Source of the DNA: Alentia gelatinosa
Taxonomy: Eukaryota > Annelida > Polychaeta > Phyllodocida > Polynoidae
Length of the DNA stretch: 64,000 bases
Direction: 5' to 3'
NCBI GenBank assembly: GCA_950022655.1
Contig: OX465579.1
Span: forward strand, 178,812,303-178,876,302
Shown: one piece after another, positions 55,100 through 63,145 of the stretch
Layout of the letters: each line of letters opens with the position of its first letter
How positions within the stretch are numbered: position 1 is the first letter of the stretch
Made by a program: the position numbers and the translations under genes
Notes under the pieces: generated by a model
Database searches by the model: none
Seen by the model: the letters and a program-made list of their open reading frames with translations, nothing else
What the model was told of the DNA's origin: nothing

Positions 55100-56907
55100 C
55101 CACTACAGGATGCTCACGTGTAGGCAAGCCCCGGACCCCTGCGGACACGGGAAGCGGCACACGTGAGATCACACAACCGGTAACCCGTGTAACAACACCG
55201 GACAGGAAACGGCCGTCGGCCACGTGGGCCGAGGTGGTCAGTCGCTCCTGCCCGGATACACCCCCCTCTGGAGCACCCACAACACGTGGCGTGGACGGGG
55301 GGCGGGAGACACGTGACGCCATAGCTACTGCGGCCGCCCCACCACGTGAGGAGGGGGCGGTCGGCAATAACAACAACAACAACAAGGTACCCCACGTGGC
55401 TGGCCCGGTGGGCGTTGGCCACCCGGGTCCACCCTCCGACAGCGTGGCCGCCCCCAGCGGCCCGGCAGACCCCAGCACGTTAGACTTCAAGGCACTGGAG
55501 GGGATCTGCCGCACGGGGATCGCGACCGCCGGGACTCGTACGGACCCGGAGGCCTTTATATTACATCGCCGCAAGCAGTGGCCGGAGATGGACGACAACG
55601 CACCGCCGGCGCACGGCCACATATACCGGGCCGTGCGGGCAACCGGGCTCCCAAACGCCATGTGTAGCAAGATAACTCTACCCACGGACTTACGGCTACG
55701 GGCGTGGGAGAAGTACCTCACGGCGATGGAGGGGAAGCGGGAGCTGCTAGGGTTCATACGTTATGGATTCCCCCTCGGATACCTGGGACCCGCGACCGAT
55801 ACCCAGGGGGTCCCAAATCATCCCAGCGCGACGGCTTTTCCCATGGAGGTAGGCAAGTTTATCGCTAAGGAGCTCTCCTTCTCAAATCTGCTCGGGCCGT
55901 TCGCCGAGGCCCCGTTCACTCCGTGGTGCCACGTCTCTCCGTTGATGTCGCGGGAGAAACAGGACTCCGATGCCCGGAGGGTGATAACGGACATGACCTT
56001 CCCCCGGGATCGGAGCGTCAATGCCTACGTGAGGAAGAACTCTGTGTACGGGGAGGAGAGGGAGCACACTCTCCCCACCATCGACGGTTTCGTCTCCCGT
56101 CTCCTGCGATCGGGTCCCTCGAGCTACATGGCCTCCATCGACATCGCGAGGGCATATAAGAATTTCCGGTGTGACCCCCTCGACTGGCCCCTCCTGTGTT
56201 TCGCGTGGGACGGCGGGTACTACTGTGATACGGCGATGCCATTCGGTGCCCGCGCGTCCTCGTATCACATGCAGTGTGTTGCAGATACGACAGTGGAGAT
56301 CCTCGCCGGAAAGGGGGTGGAGGCGGCCATGTACCTCGACGACCTGATCCTGCTATCGCCGTCAAGGGAGAAAGCCGCCGCCGACTTCGCGACCGCTAGG
56401 GAGCTCTTCCGCGAGCTAGGGCTGCCCGAGGCCCGGGAGAAAGCACAAGAACTGTCGCAGGTTGTCCGTTGGCTGGGCATCAACATCGACGCACGAAATA
56501 TGATTCTGTCGGTGCCCGAAGACAAACTCCAGGACGTCCGGCAGCACGTCGCGGCCGTCGCGCGGAAGCGCTCGCTCACCAAGCGGCAACTCCAGTCGGT
56601 GCTGGGGAAAATCCTTCACGTGGCAAAGTGCATCCGCCCTGCAAGACCCTTCGTAAGCAAGCTGCTGGAGGCACTTCGTGGAATGTCTGGGTTTTACCTC
56701 AACATCTCCTCGGACATGCGGCAGGACCTCGACTGGTTCTCTAGGTTTGCGGAGGGTTGGAACGGGCGTGCCTTGATCCCCAGGGGCCCCCCGACGAAAT
56801 GCATTACTGTTGACGCCTGCCTCACCGGGGTCGGGGGCACCGACGGCCGCCTCGCCTACTCCGCCCAGGTGTGCCCGGTTGCCGACCCGGTGAATTGCAT
56901 ATCGTAA
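55063..56907 (+). CDS. Pol: reverse transcriptase and start of RNase H (ends at TAA)
   Basis: The frame open from the slippery site to TAA at 56,905-56,907. It has no ATG near its start, so expression as a Gag-Pol fusion fits. A low-complexity Pro/Thr/Gly linker (with six Asn at about 55,366-55,383) precedes the RT: RRVITDMTFPRDRSVNAYV, motif A SIDIARAYKNF (about 56,137), motif B MPFGARASSYHMQ (about 56,236), the active-site MYLDDLILLS (YLDD at 56,332-56,343) and WLGINID. The thumb region (RSLTKRQLQSVLGKILHVAK) is followed by the first RNase H aspartate in CITVDACLTGVGG. The reading ends at NCIS-stop just before LEALN, which carries the RNase H glutamate. RT copies the RNA; RNase H removes it. 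RT motifs are intact, but the stop should truncate RNase H. Confidence 0.9.
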   Translation, partial: RARCAPRVIGAHPTTGCSRVGKPRTPADTGSGTREITQPVTRVTTPDRKRPSATWAEVVSRSCPDTPPSGAPTTRGVDGGRETRDAIATAAAPPREEGAVGNNNNNNKVPHVAGPVGVGHPGPPSDSVAAPSGPADPSTLDFKALEGICRTGIATAGTRTDPEAFILHRRKQWPEMDDNAPPAHGHIYRAVRATGLPNAMCSKITLPTDLRLRAWEKYLTAMEGKRELLGFIRYGFPLGYLGPATDTQGVPNHPSATAFPMEVGKFIAKELSFSNLLGPFAEAPFTPWCHVSPLMSREKQDSDARRVITDMTFPRDRSVNAYVRKNSVYGEEREHTLPTIDGFVSRLLRSGPSSYMASIDIARAYKNFRCDPLDWPLLCFAWDGGYYCDTAMPFGARASSYHMQCVADTTVEILAGKGVEAAMYLDDLILLSPSREKAAADFATARELFRELGLPEAREKAQELSQVVRWLGINIDARNMILSVPEDKLQDVRQHVAAVARKRSLTKRQLQSVLGKILHVAKCIRPARPFVSKLLEALRGMSGFYLNISSDMRQDLDWFSRFAEGWNGRALIPRGPPTKCITVDACLTGVGGTDGRLAYSAQVCPVADPVNCIS

Positions 56908-58014
56908 CTGGAAGCCCTCAACACGATATATGCCCTCAACACGTTCCTGACCGACCGGGACCGGGGGATGCGGGTTGAGGTCTTCTGCGACAACATGGGG
57001 ACCGTCCAGGCACTAACATCGGGGCGGGCACGGAACAAGGTGCTGGCGGAGTGTGCCCGCCAAGCCTGGATGGTACAAGCAAGGCTCCAGGTCGAGCTGG
57101 TATACACGCACATCCCGGGGGTCCTCAACTCGGTCGCGGATGCCCTCAGCCAGTCGCACCTCACCTCCAGTGACTATTCTAAAGCTGCTTTTTACATGTC
57201 CTCTCTTAACCTCAGAGCTGTCGCTCCATGTAATCACGCCTCATTTGTGCCTGTCCTCCGGCTTTACTGCAGATCCGGCGCTACGCTGTCTCCAACAGAG
57301 GGCATCTGCGCGGCAGGCCGCGGCGCGTGCCCCCGGCACGGTCGCCAACCAGCGAAGCGCAGTGACTACATACCTAGCGTTCTGCCGGAGGATGGGCGTG
57401 GACCCCCAGCAGCCGACTGTCAGCCTACTCACTGCGTACCTGGAGTACGTCCGAGACCACGCCCCTTCACCAGCGACCGTAGCCAACCATCTGTCTCACC
57501 TACGGTCGCACCTACGGCTGTCAGGAGGGAACATCGCGGCAACGGAGGACGCCCGCGTCAAGCGGGCACTGGACGCAATGAAGAGGGACAAGGCCTACCA
57601 GCCAAACGTGAAGCCTCCTATACCTATGGAGGCCCTCAGAGTCGTCCTCGGCAGACTCACGGCCACGCCCCTCGACCGGTCGACCAGAGCGGCGTGCCTC
57701 CTCATGTTCTTCGCGGCCCTGCGGCAGAGCGAAGTCGCGCCGCCATCCGTCAAGAGCTTCGATCCGGTCCGGCATCTCACACGAGGAGACGTGAGGGTCA
57801 CTTCTACTCACGTCGACGTGAGAATCAAGGCTGCAAAGAACCTCCAGTGTGTTGGAGAAGAGAAACGCGTTTCTCTGCAGCCCTCCCCGGACCGGATGTC
57901 GTGCCCGCTGCGGGCAGTACGAGCGATGATCGCGGCCGTTCCTACGACCGACGACCGCGAGCCCTTCCTCATGAACGAGGATCGCTCCCCCATCACGACT
58001 CGATGTCTCGCTAA
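56908..58014 (+). pseudogene. RNase H remainder and long overlapping frame
   Basis: Directly after the TAA the same frame continues LEALNTIYALNTFLTDRDRG (Glu), VEVFCDNMGTVQALTS (Asp) and YTHIPGVLNSVADALSQS (final Asp), so all four RNase H acidic positions are present once the stop is ignored. The likely ancestral codon is CAA changed to TAA by one transition. The frame then stays open to TGA at 58,014, overlapping the recombinase gene for about 875 nt. The overlapping part is Arg/Pro/Gly-rich with no domain, so it may be a GC-driven shadow rather than protein. Confidence 0.75.
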
Positions 58015-58234
58015 AGAGTGGGACCGTCTCATCGCGCTGGCAGGGATACCATTAAGGACATATACCCTGCACAGCCTGCGAAAGGCCGCGGCGACGCAGG
58101 CCTTCCAGGCCGGAGTCTCCGAACTGGATATACAGAGGTATGGAGGGTGGCGCTCTAACGCCCACAGAAGCTACATCCGCATCTCGGATGCCACTCGGGT
58201 GAATGATTCCCTCCTCAAGTCAATTAACGAGTGA
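57140..58234 (+). CDS. Tyrosine recombinase of the YR retrotransposon
   Basis: 364 codons from ATG at 57,140 (inside the ADALSQ coding end of RNase H, +1 relative to the RT frame) to TGA at 58,232-58,234. The first 60 or so residues are not domain-like. A core-binding helical region follows (APGTVANQRSAVTTYLAFC and SPATVANHLSHLRSHLRLS). The catalytic domain shows the first arginine in FAALRQSE (codon 57,722-57,724), the HxxR pair in LHSLRKAAAT (His 58,070-58,072, Arg 58,079-58,081), a Trp in YGGWRSNAH at the second His/Trp position, and the nucleophilic tyrosine in RSYIR (58,172-58,174). This enzyme would join the element's circular DNA to the chromosome. The frame is intact. The 57,140 ATG is the best in-frame start; a fusion by frameshift or splicing from Pol cannot be excluded. 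Confidence 0.9.
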   Translation: MPSASRTSPPVTILKLLFTCPLLTSELSLHVITPHLCLSSGFTADPALRCLQQRASARQAAARAPGTVANQRSAVTTYLAFCRRMGVDPQQPTVSLLTAYLEYVRDHAPSPATVANHLSHLRSHLRLSGGNIAATEDARVKRALDAMKRDKAYQPNVKPPIPMEALRVVLGRLTATPLDRSTRAACLLMFFAALRQSEVAPPSVKSFDPVRHLTRGDVRVTSTHVDVRIKAAKNLQCVGEEKRVSLQPSPDRMSCPLRAVRAMIAAVPTTDDREPFLMNEDRSPITTRCLAKEWDRLIALAGIPLRTYTLHSLRKAAATQAFQAGVSELDIQRYGGWRSNAHRSYIRISDATRVNDSLLKSINE

Positions 58235-58284
58235 GCATCATTTTTCTCCCACCCTCCTCTCCACAAACTCTTCATGGACTTTTT

Positions 58285-58616
58285 GGCTTTTTATACACAT
58301 TGTATAACCATTATACGTATTACATAATACTATTATACATTATACATATGTACTCCTGTAATACATACCACATATGTAATACCTTTTTCCAGGCATCACA
58401 TCTGCCTTATGTATATCTTATACATATCTTCAAATATGTAATCATCATATTTACCAATATGTCGTCTTCATATATCATATCTACATATGTATATCCTCTT
58501 CCATAAGATATTGTATCATATTTAATATCTTACTTTATATGGATCTTATAAAATTCAAATAAATTTTATTCGCCCATATCTGTCTCCTTCTCTTGTGTTG
58601 CGGGTAAGGGGTAATG
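58285..58616 (+). repeat. Split direct repeat B1
   Basis: 332 bp from GGCTTTTTATACACATTG to GGTAAGGGGTAATG, AT-rich with many ATATGTA words. It is identical in length to B2 (58,843-59,174) and differs at a single base (A/C in CACATATGT-ATACC). It contains AATAAA at 58,558-58,563, the probable poly(A) signal of the element. Confidence 0.93.
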
Positions 58617-58809
58617 GGTAGCTCATGGCCCGTAGGGTCAGGAGCGGTCATTGCTCCACCTAGCGCACTCCCTCCCTACTAGCGCACCCTGCGCGCCCCC
58701 GCGTGCGAGTCACGTGAACTAATAGGTCACGTGGCGAAGCACGCCCCCACGCTCTATCTCATTCTGTTCCTGTGCTTCACTCCGCTCACACCTACTACCT
58801 TTTTCTCCC
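58617..58809 (+). repeat. Split direct repeat A2
   Basis: Second copy of A1 directly joined to B1, so that B1-A2 reproduces the junction expected in a circular DNA intermediate. It differs from A1 by a T in GCTCCACC, a T in CTGTGC and a shorter T run. Confidence 0.92.
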
Positions 58810-58842
58810 ACCCACCCTCACCTTCTCTTCCTACTCCCGTAG

Positions 58843-59174
58843 GGCTTTTTATACACATTGTATAACCATTATACGTATTACATAATACTATTATACATTA
58901 TACATATGTACTCCTGTAATACATACCACATATGTCATACCTTTTTCCAGGCATCACATCTGCCTTATGTATATCTTATACATATCTTCAAATATGTAAT
59001 CATCATATTTACCAATATGTCGTCTTCATATATCATATCTACATATGTATATCCTCTTCCATAAGATATTGTATCATATTTAATATCTTACTTTATATGG
59101 ATCTTATAAAATTCAAATAAATTTTATTCGCCCATATCTGTCTCCTTCTCTTGTGTTGCGGGTAAGGGGTAATG
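58843..59174 (+). repeat. Split direct repeat B2 (right end)
   Basis: Second copy of B1 and the right terminus of the element, ending GGTAAGGGGTAATG before host sequence ATATATATAGCC. A 33-bp spacer (58,810-58,842) separates it from A2. Confidence 0.92.
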
Positions 59175-59276
59175 ATATATATAGCCGGCCGGGTTTCTAT
59201 GAAAATCCCATCAAAGAGTAAAGACTAGCAAAGAATAGTGAAGAACTATTGAGTAAAATACTTTATTATCCACCGA

Positions 59277-59601
59277 ATACAAAGTGCCCATAGAAAACAC
59301 ATAGGCAGCGTGTATGGACATACCCGGCGCATACGGATATGTTGTATGCTCCGGGTGGCGCATACGGGAAAATAGTGCGTATGGAAAAATAGTGCATAAC
59401 TAAAATGAACTGATATCGACATGTTACTTGTGCAGAAAAGGTGGATAATAAATACAATATAGACTGGCTTCAGATACAAGCGGCCGTATGCTCCTCGGAG
59501 TTGACTCTACGCAATATCCTCGCATGCGCTCGGATATTACTGCGCGTCACCTCCTCGGAGCATACGGCCGCTTGTATCTGAAACCAGTCAATATTGTCTA
59601 T
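59277..59601. mobile_element. Hairpin element H, copy 3
   Basis: The clearest copy of the family: GCCCATAGAAAACACATAGG, ATGGACATACCCGGCGCATA and GATAAATACAATATAGACTG, then arms AGATACAAGCGGCCGTATGC / GCATACGGCCGCTTGTATCT (about 59,474 and 59,560) forming a long hairpin. No protein is encoded. Confidence 0.8.
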
Positions 59602-59605
59602 GTCC

Positions 59606-59722
59606 TACATCTACCGCCAAGGGCCGACCCCCTGAGGATGCCGCACCTCAAATCACCGTTCCTTTGTCGCCGACAAAGGTACATGAATGTTCCGAAATCG
59701 GTAGATGGGCATTGGGCTTAAT
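59606..59722 (-). mobile_element. Fragment of the 'AAGCCCAAT' family
   Basis: Ends in ATCGGTAGATGGGCATTGGG and CTTAA, the inverted form of the ends at 16,433 and 19,726, and contains TCGCCGACAAAGGTACATGA as in the 19.7-20.1-kb element. The other end is missing, abutting element H. Confidence 0.65.
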
Positions 59723-60184
59723 GGTGAACAACCACTCCGTGAAATATATCAACATTTCAGGTCCAGGAGGTCTTCGTTGGGAACGCTTACTACTAGAGAA
59801 TCTTAGAAATGTCAGTTGATGATAATCACATTACGTCAGCGATGTATTTCATAATTAAACGTTAATCCAAAGACAAAGATAAGCTTGCTTGGTTTCATTA
59901 TCGGCCTAATAGAATCAACGTGTGGCATTTGAATTTCACATGATTATTTAAATTGCGAAGAGTCAAGGTTAAATCCTTCACTTTCTTCTTGACGATTGTA
60001 AATCGGATTAGAGAGTATGCAAATTAAACCACTTTACCTTCCGTAGTTGTCTACAAGCACGAAGATTAGTTTAGGAAGCTTAATGCAAAGGTGAATCCAC
60101 ATCAATTCACTCGAGTCATTTTACAGTTTTCAGCTTTGTATTATTTCCATTTAATTCTTGAAGGCATGATTTTTGTTCAATATC
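59723..60184. other. Single-copy-looking AT-rich DNA
   Basis: No frames or repeats recognised. Several TAATTA/ATTTAAAT words and ATTACGTCAG (a CRE-like word at about 59,831) occur. It could hold regulatory sequence, but this cannot be judged from one sequence. Confidence 0.3.
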
Positions 60185-60722
60185 TTTTATTATCCGTTTC
60201 CATAGGAATTGTATAGAGTGCCTGGAATTCGCTACCCGGATATTCCTGCAGGAGATTCTGGAAAAAAAAGTCCCATACAAAATTAGATCTTATTATAGTG
60301 CTCTTCAAAATAAGTTCATTTAATGTTCATTCGATATTAATGATTTATAATCAGTCACAATAATCTCATTTACCATCGGAAATCACTATCATAAAACGTT
60401 TAGCATACTAAAAACACAGAAAAGTAGCGAACTTTATAACTGTCGTAAGTAAACACAAAATTACCCCCATGTTTGAAAGTGCTGTGGCATTATGGTGTGT
60501 ACTGGAATTACATGCACATTTTATTGCAATAGATTTGTTATTAATCCAATAGGTGGATAATAAATGCAATAACGACTAGTTTTAATTACGAATGTCCGCG
60601 ATCTCCTCGTAGTTGACGACCTAGTATCTTCGCCAATCGGTCGGATATTACTACGCATCAACTATTCGAAGATTACGGCCACTCGTAATCAAAAACCAGT
60701 CATTATTGTGTATTTATTCAAA
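60185..60722 (+). mobile_element. Dispersed element W, copy 2
   Basis: Plus-strand counterpart of 33,705-34,208: GAATTCGCTACCCGGATATT, GGAGATTCTGGAAAAAAAAG, GCTGTGGCATTATGG, then a hairpin (60,575-60,705) with ACGACTAGTTTTAATTACGA on the left and TCGTAATCAAAAACCAGTCA on the right. The termini adjoin TAGGTGGATAATAAATGCAA-type sequence, as for element H. Confidence 0.75.
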
Positions 60723-60944
60723 TTCTCTAAAGTACTGATCGCCAAAATATCGGGGTATAGCCCCTTGAACAAACTAACGCCATAAATACAGAGAACTGTT
60801 GTTAAAGGGAATTTAATGAATATCTAAAGAGAGTGTAAATTTGTACACTGTTTGCAATTTTAGGCATGACCGCTTAAGCCAGCATCCATCTATCTCATCA
60901 CATCGTTGTTGAATTCACACTTATAGGTACATAAGAAATGTACC

Positions 60945-61385
60945 CGAGAGAGTAGACTGGCCTCAGTCCCTGTGTCCTACCCCTCCACCCCTTCTGAGTG
61001 ACTCATTCGTAATCGGCCGTGTAGACTGGCGCGATTTTGCGCCACACTCCCCAAGCAGAGGTTGGCTACTGGTCAGGATATCTGCTGGGAGATGCCCTCT
61101 CACTTTGATCTCAATCGAGACATAGTCAGGAGTAAGCGAAATATATTGCTATGACAACACAGGCAGCCAGGGAACTGGAGGAGGGGAGGGGGGAGGGGTA
61201 GAGGGAGGTATAGGGTTCCAGGGAGCGGCTTGGGGTAATAAACAGGAGATTCTGGTCAGAGTGGACAAGTCTTTGATTCATGGGCCAGTCAGAGAAGGAC
61301 ACATGCTATAATGAATTGTATTCCGATTTTCTTAAATCATTTAATGAATGTTCATAATCAAAGACTTGAGCAAGTCTACCTAGAG
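60945..61385 (+). mobile_element. Dispersed element X, partial copy d
   Basis: Contains GACTGGCCTCAGTCCCTGTG, GGTCAGGATATCTGCTGGGA, ATGACAACACAGGCAGCCAG, AGTGGACAAGTCTTTGATTC and ends at CATAATCAAAGACTTGAGCA, in the same order as copies b and c. It lacks the 39-bp expansion and the right-hand part of X. Confidence 0.7.
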
Positions 61386-62565
61386 AGCTATAATGTGGCT
61401 TTACATGGAAGAACCCTTTGTAAATATGCTCTTTCCCTTAGGATTTACGTGAAATCCAATGGTTGGAAAATCTTTATGGAAGAACTGTTGATGTAACAGA
61501 TTGTGAAATAAAAATTTATTTCAAAAATTGACATTTTAATGAAGGCAACCCTGGTACACTGTTCACTAGAGGCGACGTAAAAGACAATACGCACTACAAT
61601 AACGTAAGAAAATTCACAAAAACCACTTAACTAAAACTCCCATCTATATAACTACATAAAGATGGCGCCAGTCTATATTGATGTTAAATGTAAGGAAAAT
61701 TCAAATAAAAAGTATAAAAAAGAGCAACCTGTTAATGAACACAAAAAGTAGTAAAGCTAATGCTCTGGTAGCATGTAACACACTAGAGTTTTGTGGACTG
61801 CAGAATAGTGATCCAAGGTCGAAACCGCTGCTCCAGATTCTTTGCGGATCGCATCATAACTATGTTGCCATCTATATTTAATGACAAATCTAATAAACCT
61901 TTCACCCATGTCACTGAAAATGTGGTGTTGTCAAAAGTAGTGATGCAACGTGAAAATGAGGATAGCCCACGACATGACCCGATATTACTGGAGCAGCGCT
62001 TTTCCCACATTTCTGGCGAGCCCCAGTTTAGGTCGGAGCGTGCTGCACGGAGGAGTCGGGTTGCTGTGAGGGTGGTCGCTGAACGCGTATCAGTAACACG
62101 AGACATGACGACAGCTCACGGCCTGGCCACAGTAGAAAGACAAAACCCAGCTTTCCCGCCATGCTTGTATTACTTTAGTGAACCATGTTTACCTCATTGG
62201 GATGACAACTTGTAGCGCATTTCTTTCGATAAATAAGTTCGCAGAGTGAGTGCAATATTGTTATCAAAAGTAATAAGGTATATATACAAGGGGCTTTTCC
62301 AGTGACGTTAACAAGTTTATATTGTATCGCATACCTATAATAATCTATAATTACTTAAATATTATTAAAACTTGATGACACAGGACTGCTCTTCAAAGTG
62401 CGCTGGACGGATGTCACTCGGCGCTATGTTCATTTTGGTAAAAACAAAAAAAATTAAAAAAAACTTTAAAATGGTTGTATTTGCGTTATATATAATCATA
62501 TTATAATTTTGAAATTTTGTGTGTGAATTTCTAGTTCATATTATAGGGGTCAGGACAGTCGAGCA
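61386..62565. other. Non-coding stretch with Z repeat
   Basis: Apart from the Z copy at 61,814-61,960, no domain is recognised. Overlapping frames on both strands at 61,783-62,215 run through the repeat copy and are not considered genes. A TTTATTTCAAAAATTGACATT word at about 61,515 and AT-rich DNA follow. Confidence 0.4.
61814..61960 (+). repeat. Dispersed repeat Z, copy 2
   Basis: Matches about 1763-1905: GCTCCAGATTCTTTGCG, TATTTAATGACAAATCTAAT and ACTGAAAATGTGGTGTTGTC in the same order with substitutions. The element class is unknown. Confidence 0.65.
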
Positions 62566-62569
62566 GCGT

Positions 62570-62945
62570 TGTTTCACTTTATGCTAGGTAGTGCGAGTGC
62601 CGATCCCTGCTGTGCGGTAAAGCCGGCGGACCCGCGGTATGCAAATGCTAAGGGTTTGCCCGCATTACGTAACTCAGTCACTATATAAGGCTGAGTCCAC
62701 AGCGGGTTGACAGGACTTCTCGCAGTGCCTCTGTATAGAGTGAACACCTGGAGCCTCATGTGTTGGTAAGGTTGTGTTGTAGCACCTTTCAACGTTGAAG
62801 AGACCAGTATCTCTTCCCGCGCTAGTTGGTGCCCCGAAGCATCAACACACTGTAACTTAATATACCGTAATAAAAGCTCGGTATATAGAAACGGTCCGGA
62901 GTCTGGTTTTGTCTTCATAGTTAAGCGGTAAGTAGCACATTCTGC
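62570..62945 (+). mobile_element. Candidate solo LTR or Pol II promoter module
   Basis: ATGCAAAT (octamer, 62,639-62,646) is followed by CTATATAAGG (62,681-62,690), and an AATAAA lies at 62,869-62,874, about 185 bp downstream of the TATA box, as in an LTR with U3, R and U5. The segment is GC-richer than its surroundings. No paired LTR, primer-binding site or target duplication could be identified; a non-LTR promoter is possible. Confidence 0.4.
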
Positions 62946-63067
62946 ATCTCCCTGCCCTTTCCAGCGGGGAAAGTGGTTATACACTTCCAGCGACTAAAGG
63001 GAACGCTACAATATATTATCAATTTGTTTTTTATTTACGTATTTCCATGTCAAGTACAACCAATTAT

Positions 63068-63145
63068 ATTCAAAGTATGGTGGTACGTCGCCATACTGGC
63101 ACAGTATGGTGGTACGTCGCCATACTGGCACAGTATGGTGGAACG
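63068..63145. repeat. 29-bp tandem repeat (about 2.5 copies)
   Basis: GTATGGTGGTACGTCGCCAT followed by ACTGGCACA is repeated. In reverse orientation it resembles the TACCACATACTGTGCCGGTA and GGCGCCGTACCACC words at about 26,580-26,620 and 28,200-28,240, so it is probably a fragment of the same dispersed sequence. Confidence 0.65.

Larger units (their letters stand above)
53632..59174 (+). mobile_element. Tyrosine-recombinase retrotransposon (PAT/Ngaro-type, DIRS order)
   Basis: A complete 5.5-kb element with split direct repeats A1-(gag, RT-RNase H, YR)-B1-A2-B2. A1 (53,632-53,825) and A2 (58,617-58,809) differ at about three positions; B1 (58,285-58,616) and B2 (58,843-59,174) differ at one. 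This arrangement and a tyrosine recombinase in place of a DDE integrase define the PAT/Ngaro-like branch of DIRS-order elements, which integrate a circular intermediate by site-specific recombination without target-site duplication. The body is markedly GC- and CpG-rich against an AT-rich host background, and the near-identical repeats argue for a recent insertion. One in-frame TAA in RNase H is the only obvious lesion. No aspartic protease or integrase motif was seen. Confidence 0.93.

Noticed and set aside
54737..58032. Numerous minus-strand and alternative frames within the YR element (up to 312 codons)
   Set aside because: The element is GC-rich, so antisense frames stay open by chance; the plus-strand Gag, RT and recombinase frames have clear motifs.
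61783..62215. Overlapping frames of 107-140 codons
   Set aside because: They run through a dispersed repeat copy on both strands and show no domain.
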